Shown: positions 53,505 through 63,954, counted from the stretch's first letter. The stretch: DNA of 64,000 nucleotides from Nematopogon swammerdamellus (GCA_946902875.1 OX336344.1:23705791-23769790), one strand, 5' to 3'. The notes: generated from the letters alone by a model not told the origin. Numbers and translations: made by a program.

Positions 53505-53574
53505 AGAGTGTGCTGGAGTGGGTGGTGGTGGAGGAGGGCGCGGCGCGGCGGGGGCGGCGCGTGCGGCGACACAC
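53505..53574 (+). other. 5' untranslated part of the DIP-like first coding exon
   Basis: ttgtattgttacag (ends 53504) is a good acceptor, so this exon is probably preceded by non-coding exons upstream. GC-rich leader (gagggcgcggcgcggcggg). Confidence 0.4.
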
Positions 53575-53644
53575 ATGAGCGCCCCGCCGCCGCCGGCGCG
53601 CGCCGCCTGCTGGCTCGCCGTCTTCCTCGGCGTCCTCGTCGCCG
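53575..53644 (+). CDS. First coding exon, DIP/lachesin-type Ig protein (signal peptide)
   Basis: ATG at 53575 starts MSAPPPPARAACWLAVFLGV and continues LVA: a short Pro/Arg-containing n-region, a hydrophobic core (CWLAVFLGVLVA) and a typical signal-peptide end. The exon ends after the G at 53644, with donor gtcaga (phase 1). It fits exon 2 at 56437 in phase. The product would be secreted or anchored at the neuronal surface as a cell-recognition protein (role known for the DIP/dpr/lachesin families; assignment by resemblance). The intervening 2.8-kb intron contains the 19-bp minisatellite. Confidence 0.6.
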
Positions 53645-53839
53645 GTCAGACATACACTCACTCGCTACCGCTAGCTAGCATACTCACATTCACTAACACT
53701 CGATATCACCACCTACCCTTACAGCTTACCTTGCACCTTCTGTCAAATATGTGAGAAGTTGACTTTAACCGACAAATTGCTGTTGGACTTGATTCAGCTG
53801 GAGGTGGTGAATACGGGGACAAGTGGCAAGCAAAGGACC

Positions 53840-55204
53840 AACACGCACTAGTATTCCAACCCCGCACCAGTGATCCAACCCCGCACCAGTGATACAACCC
53901 CGCACCAGTATTCCAACCCCGCACCAGTATTCCAACCCCGCACCGGTGATCCAACCCCGCACCAGTATTCCAACCCCGCACCAGTATTCCAACCCCGCAC
54001 CGGTGATCCAACCCCGCACCAGTGATCCAACCCCGCACCAGTATTCCAACCCCGCACCAGTGATCCAACCCCGCACCAGTGATCCAACCCCGCACCAGTG
54101 ATCCAACCCCGCACCAGTATTCCAACCCCGCACCAGTATTCCAACCCCGCACCAGTGATCTTACCCCGCACCAGTGTTCCAACTCCGCACCAGTGATCCA
54201 ACTCCGCACCAGTGATCCAACTCCGCACCAGTATTCCTACCCCGCACCAGTATTCCAACCCCGCACCAGTATTCCAACCCCGCACCAGTATTCCAACCCC
54301 GCACCAGTATTTCAACCCCGCACCAGTATTCCAACCCCGCACCAGTGATCCAACCCCGCACTAGTAATCCAACCCCGCACCAGTGATCCAACCCCGCACC
54401 AGTATTCCAACTCCGCACCAGTATTCCAACCCCGCACCAGTGATCCAACCCCGCTCTAGTATTCCTACCCCGCACCAGTATTCCAACCCCGCACCAGTAT
54501 TCCAACCCCGCACCAGTATTCCAACCCCGCACCAGTGATCCAACCCCGCACTAGTGATCCAACCCCGCACCAGTGATCCAACCCCGCACCAGTATTCCAA
54601 CTCCGCACCAGTATTCCAACCCCGCACCAGTGATCCAACCCCGCTCTAGTATTCCAACCCCGCACCAGTATTCCAACCCCGCACCAGTATTCCAACCCCG
54701 CACCAGTATTCCAACCCCGCACCAGTATTCCAACCCCGCACCAGTATTCCAACCCCGCACCAGTATTCAAACCCCGCACCAGTATTCCAACCCCGCACCA
54801 GTATTTCAACCCCGCACCAGTATTCCAACCCCGCACCAGTGATACAACCCCGCCACCAGTATTCCAACCCCGCACCAGTATTCCAACCCCGCACCAGTAT
54901 TCCAACCCCGCACCAGTATTCAAACCCCGCACCAGTATTCCAACCCCGCACCAGTATTTCAACCCCGCACCAGTATTCCAACCCCGCACCAGTGATCCAA
55001 CCCCGTACCAGTGATCCAACCCCGCACCAGTGACCCAACCCCGCACCAGTGATCCAACCCCGCACCAGTGATCCAACCCCGCACCAGTATTTCAACCCCG
55101 CACCAGTATTCCAACCCCGCACCAGTGATACAACCCCGCACCAGTATTCCAACCCAGCACGTGATCCAACCCCGCACCAGTGATCCAACCCAGCACCAGT
55201 AATA
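53840..55204 (+). repeat. 19-bp minisatellite, about 70 copies, intronic
   Basis: Unit caaccccgcaccagtattc or caaccccgcaccagtgatc: two main unit types differing at TATT/GATC, plus rarer point variants (ctccgc, ccggtg, gctcta). Larger blocks recur at 10-unit (190 bp: 54361 vs 54551) and 8-unit (152 bp: 54761 vs 54913) spacing. As 19 is not a multiple of 3 and the unit lacks stops, several frames on both strands are open; these are not genes. It lies between the first two coding exons of the DIP-like gene. Confidence 0.9.
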
Positions 55205-56071
55205 CAATCTTACATAGTAAGTAAGTTAGATTCCTGACTTCCGAACATCTTTCCCCAAACCTCTTCAGTTGCACCAGCTCCACCGCTGTTTCCTAATTCG
55301 ATTGACCGCTTACCTAGCAAGAAGAAAAGCATAATGAAATGGCCATCGAAAATTTTATCTTAAAATATGGATAAAATATTGAATAGGCCGACAGATTTTC
55401 GCACCCACTTACAAGTCACAAGTCTGCCGGCACCTCTCCACGCAAACTGCTAGGCCCAATTAAATATTCAACTAATCTGTCCCTCCCGCATCCGCCCGCG
55501 GCCGCGCACCGCGCTGTCCCAAGTCGCTCACCGGCCATAGTCGCAACTGTCGAGAACAGCTCGCTCTTGTACGGCATAGAAAACTACAAACTCTTTGCAA
55601 GATTTTCGATTAGCGATTATACGGACCACCGGAATGTTCGTATGCTACGATTAGGGAGCGACTGCAAGTTATCGAATAACGCCTCGGGCCCTCCCGGGAC
55701 CCGGACCCCCGCCCGCGCCCCGCCCCCGCCCCCGCCGCACACCGACAAGTTAAGCCTCTCATTTTGTAAAGTGGCAGATTGAATATTAAATTCTCAAAAT
55801 ATTGATTCTTAAAGCCCCGACTTATAATGAAGTTGGAGACGCGTTACGAGGGCCGCCGGTCGCGTCTGAGCTTGCCGCCCCGCCCCTCCCCGCCCCGCCC
55901 CCGCCCCGCCCCCGCCTCGTATGCTCTGCGCTCCATCTTCCTCGGGAAGGCATTATTGGAGTGAGCGCAGTAAAGACAACTCCAACTAGATAATATGTAA
56001 AAAGTAATTGCAAAAAATATTTTTGTTAGCCTCGATTGCTCTGTAGTGCGATGAATCGAGATCCGATCGCG
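55205..56071. other. Intron sequence with GC-rich patches
   Basis: 55680-55745 (ccgcccgcgccccgcccccgc) and 55870-55920 (ccgccccgcccccgccccgcc) are C-rich. No exon seen. Within the first coding intron of the DIP-like gene. Confidence 0.4.
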
Positions 56072-56260
56072 AAATTTAGCAGTCCCGGGTGCGGTCAGTA
56101 CTTGGATAGGTCCATTCGACCGTTGAGGCTGGCCGTGGTGCGATTTCCACCTAAACCTGTAGATCACTTCCTGTCCGGATTGATACCACCGCACCGTGGT
56201 TAAGTGAAAAGTGGTTATGTAAATGTTTTCGGCCCAGTTCAGTGTAGGCTACACGAACAA
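56072..56260 (+). repeat. SINE family A with 5S-like head, diverged
   Basis: atttagcagtcccgggtgcggtcagtacttggatagg is 5S-like, followed by 'ttgaggctggccgtggtgcg', cctgtagatcacttcct and a degraded family A tail (gataccaccgcaccg, cccagttcagtgtagg). Intronic. Confidence 0.55.
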
Positions 56261-56436
56261 AGGATCAAAGACAACAAAATCTATTCAGTAGATCCGGAAA
56301 TATCTGCGTGTGATCTACAGACGGACGGACAGACAGACACCAGAGTTGTCCCACAAGATTCCTTTTTCCGCTATTTTGCGACGGTACTCTACAAATGCAT
56401 TGCTTTAGTTGATTGCTTAGGATGAAGTGATTGCAG

Positions 56437-56603
56437 ATGAGAGTGTGTTGGTTGATGCTGATGATGCTGATGACGCAGGTGAGATGCAGCCGCCGCCGGC
56501 GGAGCTGGAGCCGGTGTTCCTGGCGCCGCTGGAGAACCACACGGTGACGCAGGGCCGCGACGTGCACTTCACCTGCTCCGTCAACCACCTCTCCGACTAC
56601 AGG
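56437..56603 (+). CDS. Second coding exon, start of first Ig domain
   Basis: Acceptor gattgcag (ends 56436). With the G from exon 1, the first codon is GAT, reading DESVLVDADDADDAGEMQ, then PVFLAPLENHTVTQGRDVHF and TCSVNHLSDYR. 'F..PL.N.TVTQGRDV.FTC.V..L..YR' is the A-to-B/C strand region of the first Ig domain of DIP/lachesin-type proteins, with the disulfide cysteine in FTC. It ends AGG with donor gtcagt (56604), phase 0. A second acceptor (gacgcag, ending 56478) would give a product 14 residues shorter in the same frame. The remaining exons lie beyond the window. Confidence 0.7.
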
Positions 56604-57929
56604 GTCAGTCACTCTACACACTCCTTACCTTCCTTACACTTCACCTCTCCATGTCACTGCGATAATATCATATCTCGCTCCAGTGTGAGTGAACTCAGAC
56701 GACGCGCATGTGACGCGGGGCTGAGGCTAATGGAGGCTAGTTCATCATGCCTTCACGCATATAAAACTAAAAAAATACCAAGACTATTGGAAAAAACCAC
56801 GACCTATAATTTCATAGGTATATTATAATGTAACATTTAATTGTGTTGTTTGAAAACATTGTAGGTTAACTAACACTAGTTTTTAGTAAAGAAACCAATA
56901 AGGCGGGCCATACTGCGACGCGACCTATGTGTATTGTCTTGTATTGTATTCGACGTTTCTTAAACTTTTTCATAGCCGACTCTCTCTCTAGTATGTACGT
57001 TAGTACATTTATAGAGTATCCAAGTTCGGCTGGATTTGCTTATCACGACAGGATTCCTCACTTAATAAGCTTACAAAAAACTGAAAAGCAATTTTTTCGA
57101 GGATTATAATCGAGGTTTTAAACGCGTTAGGAAAATGTCGCCAAAACCATGTCAATCGTCGTAAACTCACCAATTAATGGCGATTATCTACAAAAATACG
57201 AGTTCTAGAAAAAAAACATTTGTGAACTTTTTTTAGTATCAATTTCGGAAACCCTGTATATTATTTATTATCAATGGTGAATGTCGCGAATATCCTCACA
57301 TCTAGAAATGGAAAATCGTTTGTATTGCACGTAGACGAAATGTTAATTTAGATCAATGAGAAAGTAAACTTTCTGCAAGTATATGAATTTACCTTTAAGT
57401 AAGACTGTGTGTGTGTGGCTTCTTTCCTTGCGACGTACGCCCGGTACGAAGCCTCGCGGACTGCGAGGCCTCGGTATTTCCATGTGAATGGGCGGCTGCG
57501 TCGCCCGTGCCGCTGCTCCGAGCTGATAACATGCCGCACAATGCCGCTCCTAGATGGAATGACGCTGCGCACAGCGCAACACAAATCTGCAATAGCAGCC
57601 ATATCTAATAGAATCTATCTATCCACTTTGGTATTCCCTTCCTTTCCTTTTACTAGGGTAGGACATAGCTTACTATGTCCTGTTGTGGCTCATGTGGATT
57701 CCTATCGGACCGCACCGCACCGCCTGAATGTCAGTCTAAACTTAGAATCCAAAAATACTTAGTTTGTGTTTCCACCGAGTGATGCAGCAGGTGGGACTTC
57801 GTGCCTTACTCGTTGCTTGATAGTTATCTTGTCCTAATACATTGCTGAACGTGGTGGTCGGTGCTGTGCTGTAATTTACAAAAGTACTTGCAGCACGACA
57901 CTGATTACTCTGCTTACCCCGATTATCGG
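56604..57929. other. Probable intron, nothing recognised
   Basis: Mostly AT-rich. At 57755-57800 'tttccaccgagtgatgcagcaggtgg' repeats wording at 19000-19025 (accgagtcatgcagcaggtgg), so a dispersed repeat passes here. No further Ig exon found before the end of the window. Confidence 0.35.
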
Positions 57930-58073
57930 GATATAGCGTGTGGTAGTTTGTGCTTTCCGTCCAGTTCAGTGTGTAGCCGGCTCGATCACAGGGAAGAAAA
58001 TGACATGACACCCAGTTCACCGCGGTGTGATGGGCATGTAACCATCCATGTCACGTCCCGCAAAAAAATAAAA
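57930..58073 (+). repeat. SINE family A 3' part, diverged
   Basis: 'tagtttgtgctttccgtcca' gttcagtgtgtagccggctcg, acccagttcaccgcggtgtgatgg and cgtcccgcaaaaaaataaaa. Directly followed by the LINE fragment. Confidence 0.55.
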
Positions 58074-58096
58074 AAATAAAAAATTATAATCTGTGT

Positions 58097-58845
58097 ATGG
58101 ATAGCCTATCAAACTTTCAAAAAGCTGTAATCTGTCCCATTCTTAAATTAGGCAATTGCAAAGTAATGAAAAAATACAGGCCGATAACACTTCTACTGTG
58201 TCTCTCTAAAGTTTTTGTAAAGCTCATGAAGGTCAGACCTACTGCATTTTTAGAAAAAAAAACACTTTGCTATCAGATAACGAATACGGTTTCAGGCCCA
58301 AGAGGTCTACATGAAATGCGGTACTGTGACCGATTACATTGCCGAAAGCTTAGATAAAGGTAAGCTCTGTGTAGTATTTTTTTTGGATCTAGCAAAAGCG
58401 TTCGACACGGTTTCGGTCCCTATACTTCTAAAAAAGACGAAAAAAGTGGGTATTAGAGGTTTGGCGCTTGATTGGTTTCAGACTTACTTAATGGACAGAA
58501 CTCAACAGGCAAAAATAAAGGATTTCATTAGTAACAAGTGGCAGATCAGATACGGAGTTCCACAAGGAAGTATTTCTGGTAAGGAAGTAAGTAAGGCTGA
58601 GAGAGGACTCAAAACAAAGAAGAAGTGGCTAGACATAAACCTTCTCACGGTAAATATCGGAAAAACAAAATACACGTGCTTCTCTTTAACAAGAGCTAGA
58701 GGAATACGTGAGCAACAAAATATAACCTTACACACAAGCACAAATGGTAGGGGCATGCTGCTGTGATTGCCTCGTGAGGGTTACGTAAATTCGATGCTTG
58801 GGTGTAATCATAGATGAGCACCTATCTTGGAAACCCCAAATAGAA
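58097..58845 (+). pseudogene. Jockey/BS-like LINE reverse transcriptase, broken
   Basis: Pieces in two frames: VICPILKLGNCKVMKKYRPI, TLLLCLSKVF; then VTDYIAESLDKGKLCVVFFL, DLAKAFDTVSVPILLKK (motif A), LALDWFQTYLMDRTQQAKI, YGVPQGSISG (motif B). A deletion removes the YADD motif and joins directly to RGLKTKKKWLDINLLTVNIG, KTKYTCFSLTRA and, after another break, LGVIIDEHLSWKPQIE (about 58800-58845). An inactive relic. Confidence 0.75.
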
Positions 58846-59486
58846 TCGGGAAATACAGGGGAAAACAAACCAAAAACAAGACAATGTCGAATCACATTTG
58901 CAAAAAAATAAAAACAAATTGGCACCTTACCTTTATAATAGGACCAACGAGTTGCGCCGTTTCCAGGAAACAGAATAAATAGGACGAAACTCTGTTAAAT
59001 AAGCGGTCCGCACAGACCGGGCGGGGGCGAAGCTTTGGCGGCGCTGGTGCTCCGCGCTGAAGGCGCAATATGAGCTGCCTTCCACCCGGCCGCCGCGGTG
59101 ACGCTTCCGCCTCGCAATTCAAAGTCTATCAACACGCGGAAACCTTAGTAACACACTACCTTAGTAACACAGCCAGCTGGCTAAATTTATCTCATTCTAC
59201 TACATCCTTAAAACCACTAAAACAATTTGTCCTGCCGACGAAGATACTGAGCGACACATCTACTGAAGACTGAAGAAACCCCAACACACCAACAAGACGC
59301 GTGGTCCACAGAAGATATATTTGAGTAAAACATCTGAAGAGGAAAAAAAAAGATGACGAAAGAACAAGAGATCTTTGAACCGAGCACGCTGGGAAACTTA
59401 AAACTCCCGACATCCTCGTTCAGAATGTTGGTGCAGATTTTATGCAATCTCCCTCAGAGGGGTCAGCAGAGCATCTACATCGACAA

Positions 59487-59583
59487 TATCACTTCGGAGA
59501 AGGTGCCATACCGGAGAGCTTTGGACTGGCAGGCTGGCCGTACTGGACTGAAGGGAACACAGCCGATGCTGCTATGCGGTCAG
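59487..59583 (-). repeat. SINE family B internal piece
   Basis: 'caatatcacttcggagaagg' tgccataccggaga, 'ggctggccgtactggactga' and gatgctgctatgcggtca match the complement of 50900-51030. Confidence 0.6.
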
Positions 59584-60034
59584 TTGATGCGATGTATGAT
59601 GGGTAATGCGAGTGGCGTGTGGGTGGCGGATCGGTGGTGCTAGTGGCGTGACGCGTGAGCTGCGGAGCAGTGGGCGAGAGAGGTCTCGTTGAAATTAAAC
59701 GTCTGCGCGCCACGAGGCCCGAGGTCGAGCATTTTTCACGACACGCGTAACGTGCACAGAGGGAGCATAAAAATACTAGGTTCAATATATTTAAATATAA
59801 TTATCTAGTTTTACCTTCTCCGTAATGCCAATATTAAAATATTTTAATGATTTTTAACGAAAATACGGATGCAAAGGCAGTTTAATTAAATCTTTATTAA
59901 TCCTTGCTCTATACCTAGTACTTGACGACAACCAGACGTGGAATGGTTACATACCTACACAGATAAGAGAAAGAGACGCTAGATGGTTCATCACATCGAG
60001 AATGCTCTGTATGGGAACAGGGTGCCGTCGATAT
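59584..60034. other. Intergenic/intronic, no gene seen
   Basis: Ordinary AT-rich sequence; no repeat family or exon recognised. Confidence 0.3.
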
Positions 60035-60222
60035 TTTTTTATTGAAAGCGCGACATGCCATATGTCGCGCTTTCAATAAAAAAAATATTGAAAGCGCGAC
60101 ATATGGCGCCGATTCACCAAAAAGGTGTCTAACGACGCTCATGAATATTCGGTCGTATGCGGGGGCTGCGAATGCCATGCCGGCCTGACAGGTGCCTATT
60201 CACACCATTCTTGAAGGACCTG
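60035..60222 (-). repeat. SINE family C with a tail-to-tail rearrangement
   Basis: The complement of family C (cctgacaggtgcctattcac near 60185-60210, ggtgtctaacgacgctcatg) leads to the 3' end, gcgcgacatatgg. That end word, attgaaagcgcgacat, appears three times: minus (60041), plus (60062, tgtcgcgctttcaat) and minus (60087), each with its A/T run, forming a 15-bp inverted repeat. Confidence 0.6.
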
Positions 60223-60832
60223 TTTTAGATTCCTACCAATCGAAATTACGCACCGCAATACGTCACAGAACTTCGCGGCCACTCAGCGATCCGTCCAAAA
60301 AGACATCCAGCCAAAGAGTTCATCCGCATCATCCGGGATGATGATGTATGTCGATATTCTTTGATTTTGCTATTGGGCGGCGGCAGACGACGACGCTGCG
60401 CGTTATCCTACTATTATACAATAAAGAGTGGAGAATGGGAGTGGTGGGTGTGTGGTGAGTGGATGTAGAGTGCGCGGTGTTATCGCAGGTCACTACTTAC
60501 GCGCTTCCTCTGTGCGTATCGTTGTCGCTTCGAGTCGAGAAGCCCCTCCTCCCTCACTCCTCCCTCCGTTCAAATAAATATGCAGGAGCTGTTTCGCGCC
60601 GCTGACATTTTCCGAACGACGAAAACAATTTCCTATTTATTTCCCGACAGACAACGCGGCATTCCTTTGTTTATACCGACGCGATTTTTGCGCTTAGCCT
60701 ATCGAGAATTCAATATTCGTGTTGGATGCTGCAGCAATACTTTGATCGCGGCCGCACCCGCTCCACCGACGAATTTATATTAATCTATACAATTTTATAA
60801 GAAATATACCTATACAAAATCAATACAAACAC
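60223..60832. other. Intergenic/intronic, no supported gene
   Basis: Contains a 67-codon frame (60580-60783) with no recognised motif. No repeat family. Confidence 0.3.
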
Positions 60833-60960
60833 ACAAAAAAAAACGGTCAAGCGAGTCGAACTCGCGTGGACAGGGTTCCGTACCATACCAATTTCCGTGA
60901 GAACTTTAAGACAAAGGATTTTCGTTTGATTTTCCTGAAAACTATAAGAGAGGTGCTTTA
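60833..60960 (+). repeat. Family D head fragment
   Basis: aaaaaacggtcaagcgagtcgaactcgcgtggacagggttccgtaccatacc matches the D head. The body is different from the other copies. Confidence 0.5.
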
Positions 60961-61694
60961 TTTCCTATTATTCCAAATTTTAAATTAAGTAGTTTCGGAG
61001 ATAATGTGTGATACTGGATTTTTTTATTTTATTTTAAACTAGGCATTTTAAAACAAAACAAAATATATATTTCTATTCCTTATAACTACCCCTTTTTATT
61101 TATACGTCATACGATGCACTTAAAAAATATTTTAACTTACTAATTATGTACATACATACCATACATACCACATGGCGTAACCCGACAATCAGGATAATCA
61201 GAGTAATCAGTGTTGTCCTGCAAAATTGTAACTTTCAAATTTGTCCCCCAAAATTGACCCTCCAAATTTAAATTCGTTCATTTACGCTATACGTCCGTGT
61301 TTGGTTCAGCAAACTCTATATATTGTACTGATTACCACTGGCCATCAGTACAATCAAATCATTAAAAATAATAATATTTTGAAAATCCTTCTAAAACAGA
61401 AGACGGTTTGTTTTTGTATTCGTTCGCGAGTCTCGGCCGAGAGACAAGGGGTTGTTTGTATTTTGAAAACTTGAACAAAAGCTTGGAACCTCTTAGTTCT
61501 TTAATTTTGTAATGAAGTTTTACTATAGTTCAGGCAGATGCCGAAAGTGATAAAAATATTAGTTGGAGCCAGAGGCTCCAGTGCAATATGTACCAATTTT
61601 TTTTTCGTCCAGTCGATTCGGAGAAAATAAGCTGTGACAGACCAATGACGTATCATGTATTCTACTAGACCTCTTACCCGGGCAATAGCCTTCG

Positions 61695-61710
61695 CTCCAC
61701 CGCGGTGGAG
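61695..61710. promoter_or_regulatory. 16-bp perfect palindrome upstream of the THAP exon
   Basis: ctccaccgcggtggag reads the same on both strands and lies about 120 bp upstream of the THAP start codon. Could be a dimeric factor site; function is inference. Confidence 0.3.
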
Positions 61711-61828
61711 TAACCATTACGCGGAGGGACCCTCTTGAGACTAGTAGCTCGCGAGCGACCGAACGCGGCGGACGCGCCGTCCGCGCGCTCGCTGCCGTCC
61801 GTCTGCGGCTCGCATCGCGCCAGTCATT

Positions 61829-61905
61829 ATGCCCGGTTGTGTGTTGCGATATTGCAAAAATCATACCAAAAATATTGGGAAAAGTGATGGCATCTCATTT
61901 CATAG
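61829..61905 (+). CDS. First coding exon of a THAP zinc-finger protein
   Basis: ATG at 61829 begins MPGCVLRYCKNHTKNIGKSD and continues GISFHR, with the last codon split by a consensus donor (cataG/gtaagtat, exon end 61905, phase 2). The pattern M-P-x-C-x(2,4)-C-x-N...G-I-S-F-H-R is the N-terminus of the THAP domain, a C2CH zinc-dependent DNA-binding module whose first two cysteines are Cys4 and Cys9 here. Upstream sequence is GC-rich with CpGs (gcggacgcgccgtccgcgcg), which suits a promoter. The partner Cys and His and the AVPTIF box must be on later exons outside the window. It could be a host transcription factor or a P-element-derived gene. Confidence 0.7.
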
Positions 61906-61933
61906 GTAAGTATCACTTCATTGTGATCTTAAT

Positions 61934-62443
61934 ATATAAGGTCTTTCAAAATTAGTTAATAGTACGCTAAGGGGGGGTTCTGCATCATATAGGGAGTAAA
62001 ACCTATATAATTTTTTTTGGACCTTGGGCTTTTTTTATGAAAAATGTTTTTGTATGAAAATGTATGTATGTAAAAAAATATGTGGTTGATTTTTATAGCC
62101 TAATCGATTCATTTTCATAACAGTAACAAAAAAGTCTTCAATACCATTTTGATGTAACACGTGTAAGTTGGTAAAAAAAATCAAATTCTTTCTATTCCAT
62201 ACTAATAAAACTAAAATTGTGGTTTTCACAATTTCTGAAAGAAAGAGATTTATGTGTTGGAAGACTTTTTTGTTCCTGGCATGAAACTGAAACGATTAAG
62301 AAAAGAATTTTTTTTTTACATTTTACATTATTATAAATTTTTTTTTTTTGTAAACAAAAATCTTTGTTCCTCAAAAGTGATTTATTTACGATACAGAACC
62401 CCCCATTAGCGTACTATTAACTAATTTTGAAAGAACTTATATA
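61934..62443. mobile_element. MITE in the intron after the THAP exon
   Basis: 510 bp with inverted ends of about 50 bp: left 'tatataaggtctttcaaaat' tagttaatagtacgctaa, and right its complement with few changes (ttagcgtactattaactaattttgaaagaacttatata). TA-rich flanks. Inner agaaagtcttc-like words also recur in inverted form (62130 vs 62258). No coding capacity. Confidence 0.75.
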
Positions 62444-63170
62444 TAATATCTTGTTTTCCATGTGCTTAGAAATATTTGGTTCAACTGGCCAATTAGGGCT
62501 GTCACAACGCTACTTCAATTTGAAAATTTTGTACATTTTATGTATTGACCTCGCATTGCAATAACATAAGCATTATTTAATTAAACAAATAAATTGAACG
62601 CGCTCATTAGGGCTGCCACATATGAATGATTAGAAATAGAGTTCTGGGATATCATGTATGAAAGTAAATAAATATGTATTAAACCACGTTAAAATATGAG
62701 AGTGAATTGACCGCTAATTAGGGTTGTCGCTATTCTTTTAATTTTTTTTAATTAGTAAGTAATTGAGAAATTTTCAAGAAAAAAAAATTTTTTACAAGGT
62801 TTCCACATCCTACTAAGGGATCAATACGAGAAAGATGGATAAAAATTGTCCAAGATGATACATTGTTTAAGGGAAAGTGAAAATTTAAATTTGTGTAAAG
62901 TGAAATTTAAATTATTTTGTTTAAGTACGGAGGAAGAGTTATTTTAGTTGTGTTTGTGTGTGTAGTCCAAAGTATACCTAATGGTTTTTTTAGTTATATA
63001 TATATATTTTTTTTTTTTTATAAATGCTGCACTCTTTATTTTATGTATGTTTGGTTTGGAGATTTTAAGTTTAGTCCAAGGCCAAGACCGCAGTTATGAA
63101 TTCTTTATTATTAAGTTTAGTTTTTTAGATATTATTCTAGTTATTAAGTGTAGGTATTATAAGAATACAA
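62444..63170. other. AT-rich intron or intergenic, nothing recognised
   Basis: Three loosely similar stretches 'ttagggctgtcac', 'ttagggctgccac', 'ttagggttgtcgc' at about 62495, 62606 and 62721 (spacing about 111-115 bp) suggest a degraded tandem repeat. No gene. Confidence 0.35.
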
Positions 63171-63305
63171 AACGGCTTTACTCGCGGTCGAAATACGAGC
63201 TGTGTGGCTCGACGTTTCGGGCCAAACGTATGGCCCATCATCATGAGCACTCTGGCCGAAATGTCGAGCCACACAGCTCGTATTTCGATAGCGAGTAAAG
63301 CCGTT
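63171..63305. repeat. 135-bp hairpin element
   Basis: The 50-bp arms 'aacggctttactcgcggtcg' aaatacgagctgtgtggctcgacgtttcgg and their complement differ at about three positions. The loop holds 'gggccaaacgtatggcccat' catcatgagcac, with its own small gggcca/tggccc stem. No coding. Confidence 0.8.
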
Positions 63306-63387
63306 GTTACTTCTTAAAATGTCAAATAACCACGGTAATTAAAAAACCCATATAAGTTTAGGTATGTATTTCAAGTTATTCAAGTAC

Positions 63388-63550
63388 AGTCTGGGGTTTT
63401 TCAAAAGGGGCGTGAAAGGGCTCCTGTCAGGCCGGCATGACATTCGCAATCCCCGTGCATCACAGAATGTCCATGGGCATCGTTAGACACCTACTTGTAG
63501 GTGTAACGATGCCACATGTCGCGCTATCGATAAAAAAAAAAAAAAAAAAT
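63388..63550 (+). repeat. SINE family C copy
   Basis: 'gtctggggtttttcaaaagg' ggcgtgaaagggctcctgtcaggccggcatgac to 'gatgccacatgtcgcgctat' cgataaaaaa. Ends in a long A-run. Confidence 0.75.
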
Positions 63551-63954
63551 TATAGTTCTGTATTTTAAGTTTAAATACATAAAAACGTTTTTTTTCGATG
63601 AAATTCACTATCTGTTTTCTTCTATAATCCTTTAAAACATCCCACTGCTAGGCACGGACTCTGCTCACTGACATAGGAGGTATTGTTTTTATTGTTGTTG
63701 TTTTATTGTTTATTGAGTATTCTTATGGCAGTCATATTGCACTCGAACTTGTCACAATTTGTTATATCCGGTTCGATTACTCGTACATGGTGACCAGTGG
63801 AAATCAGAAGCAGTTTACACAAAAATACCTTTCATAGACCAGTGTGCACTAGTTACCTAACTTTATTTTTCTTCATCGGAGCCATCGTACCTATTCGTTA
63901 TGAAATGCACATATATCAATCCTTATCAAGGAAAAAAAAATAAGTACATTAGTT

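Noticed and set aside
53706..55283. Several open frames of 80-203 codons on both strands across the 19-bp array
   Set aside because: They are produced by a stop-free 19-bp unit read in all phases; the peptides are only a 19-residue repeat.
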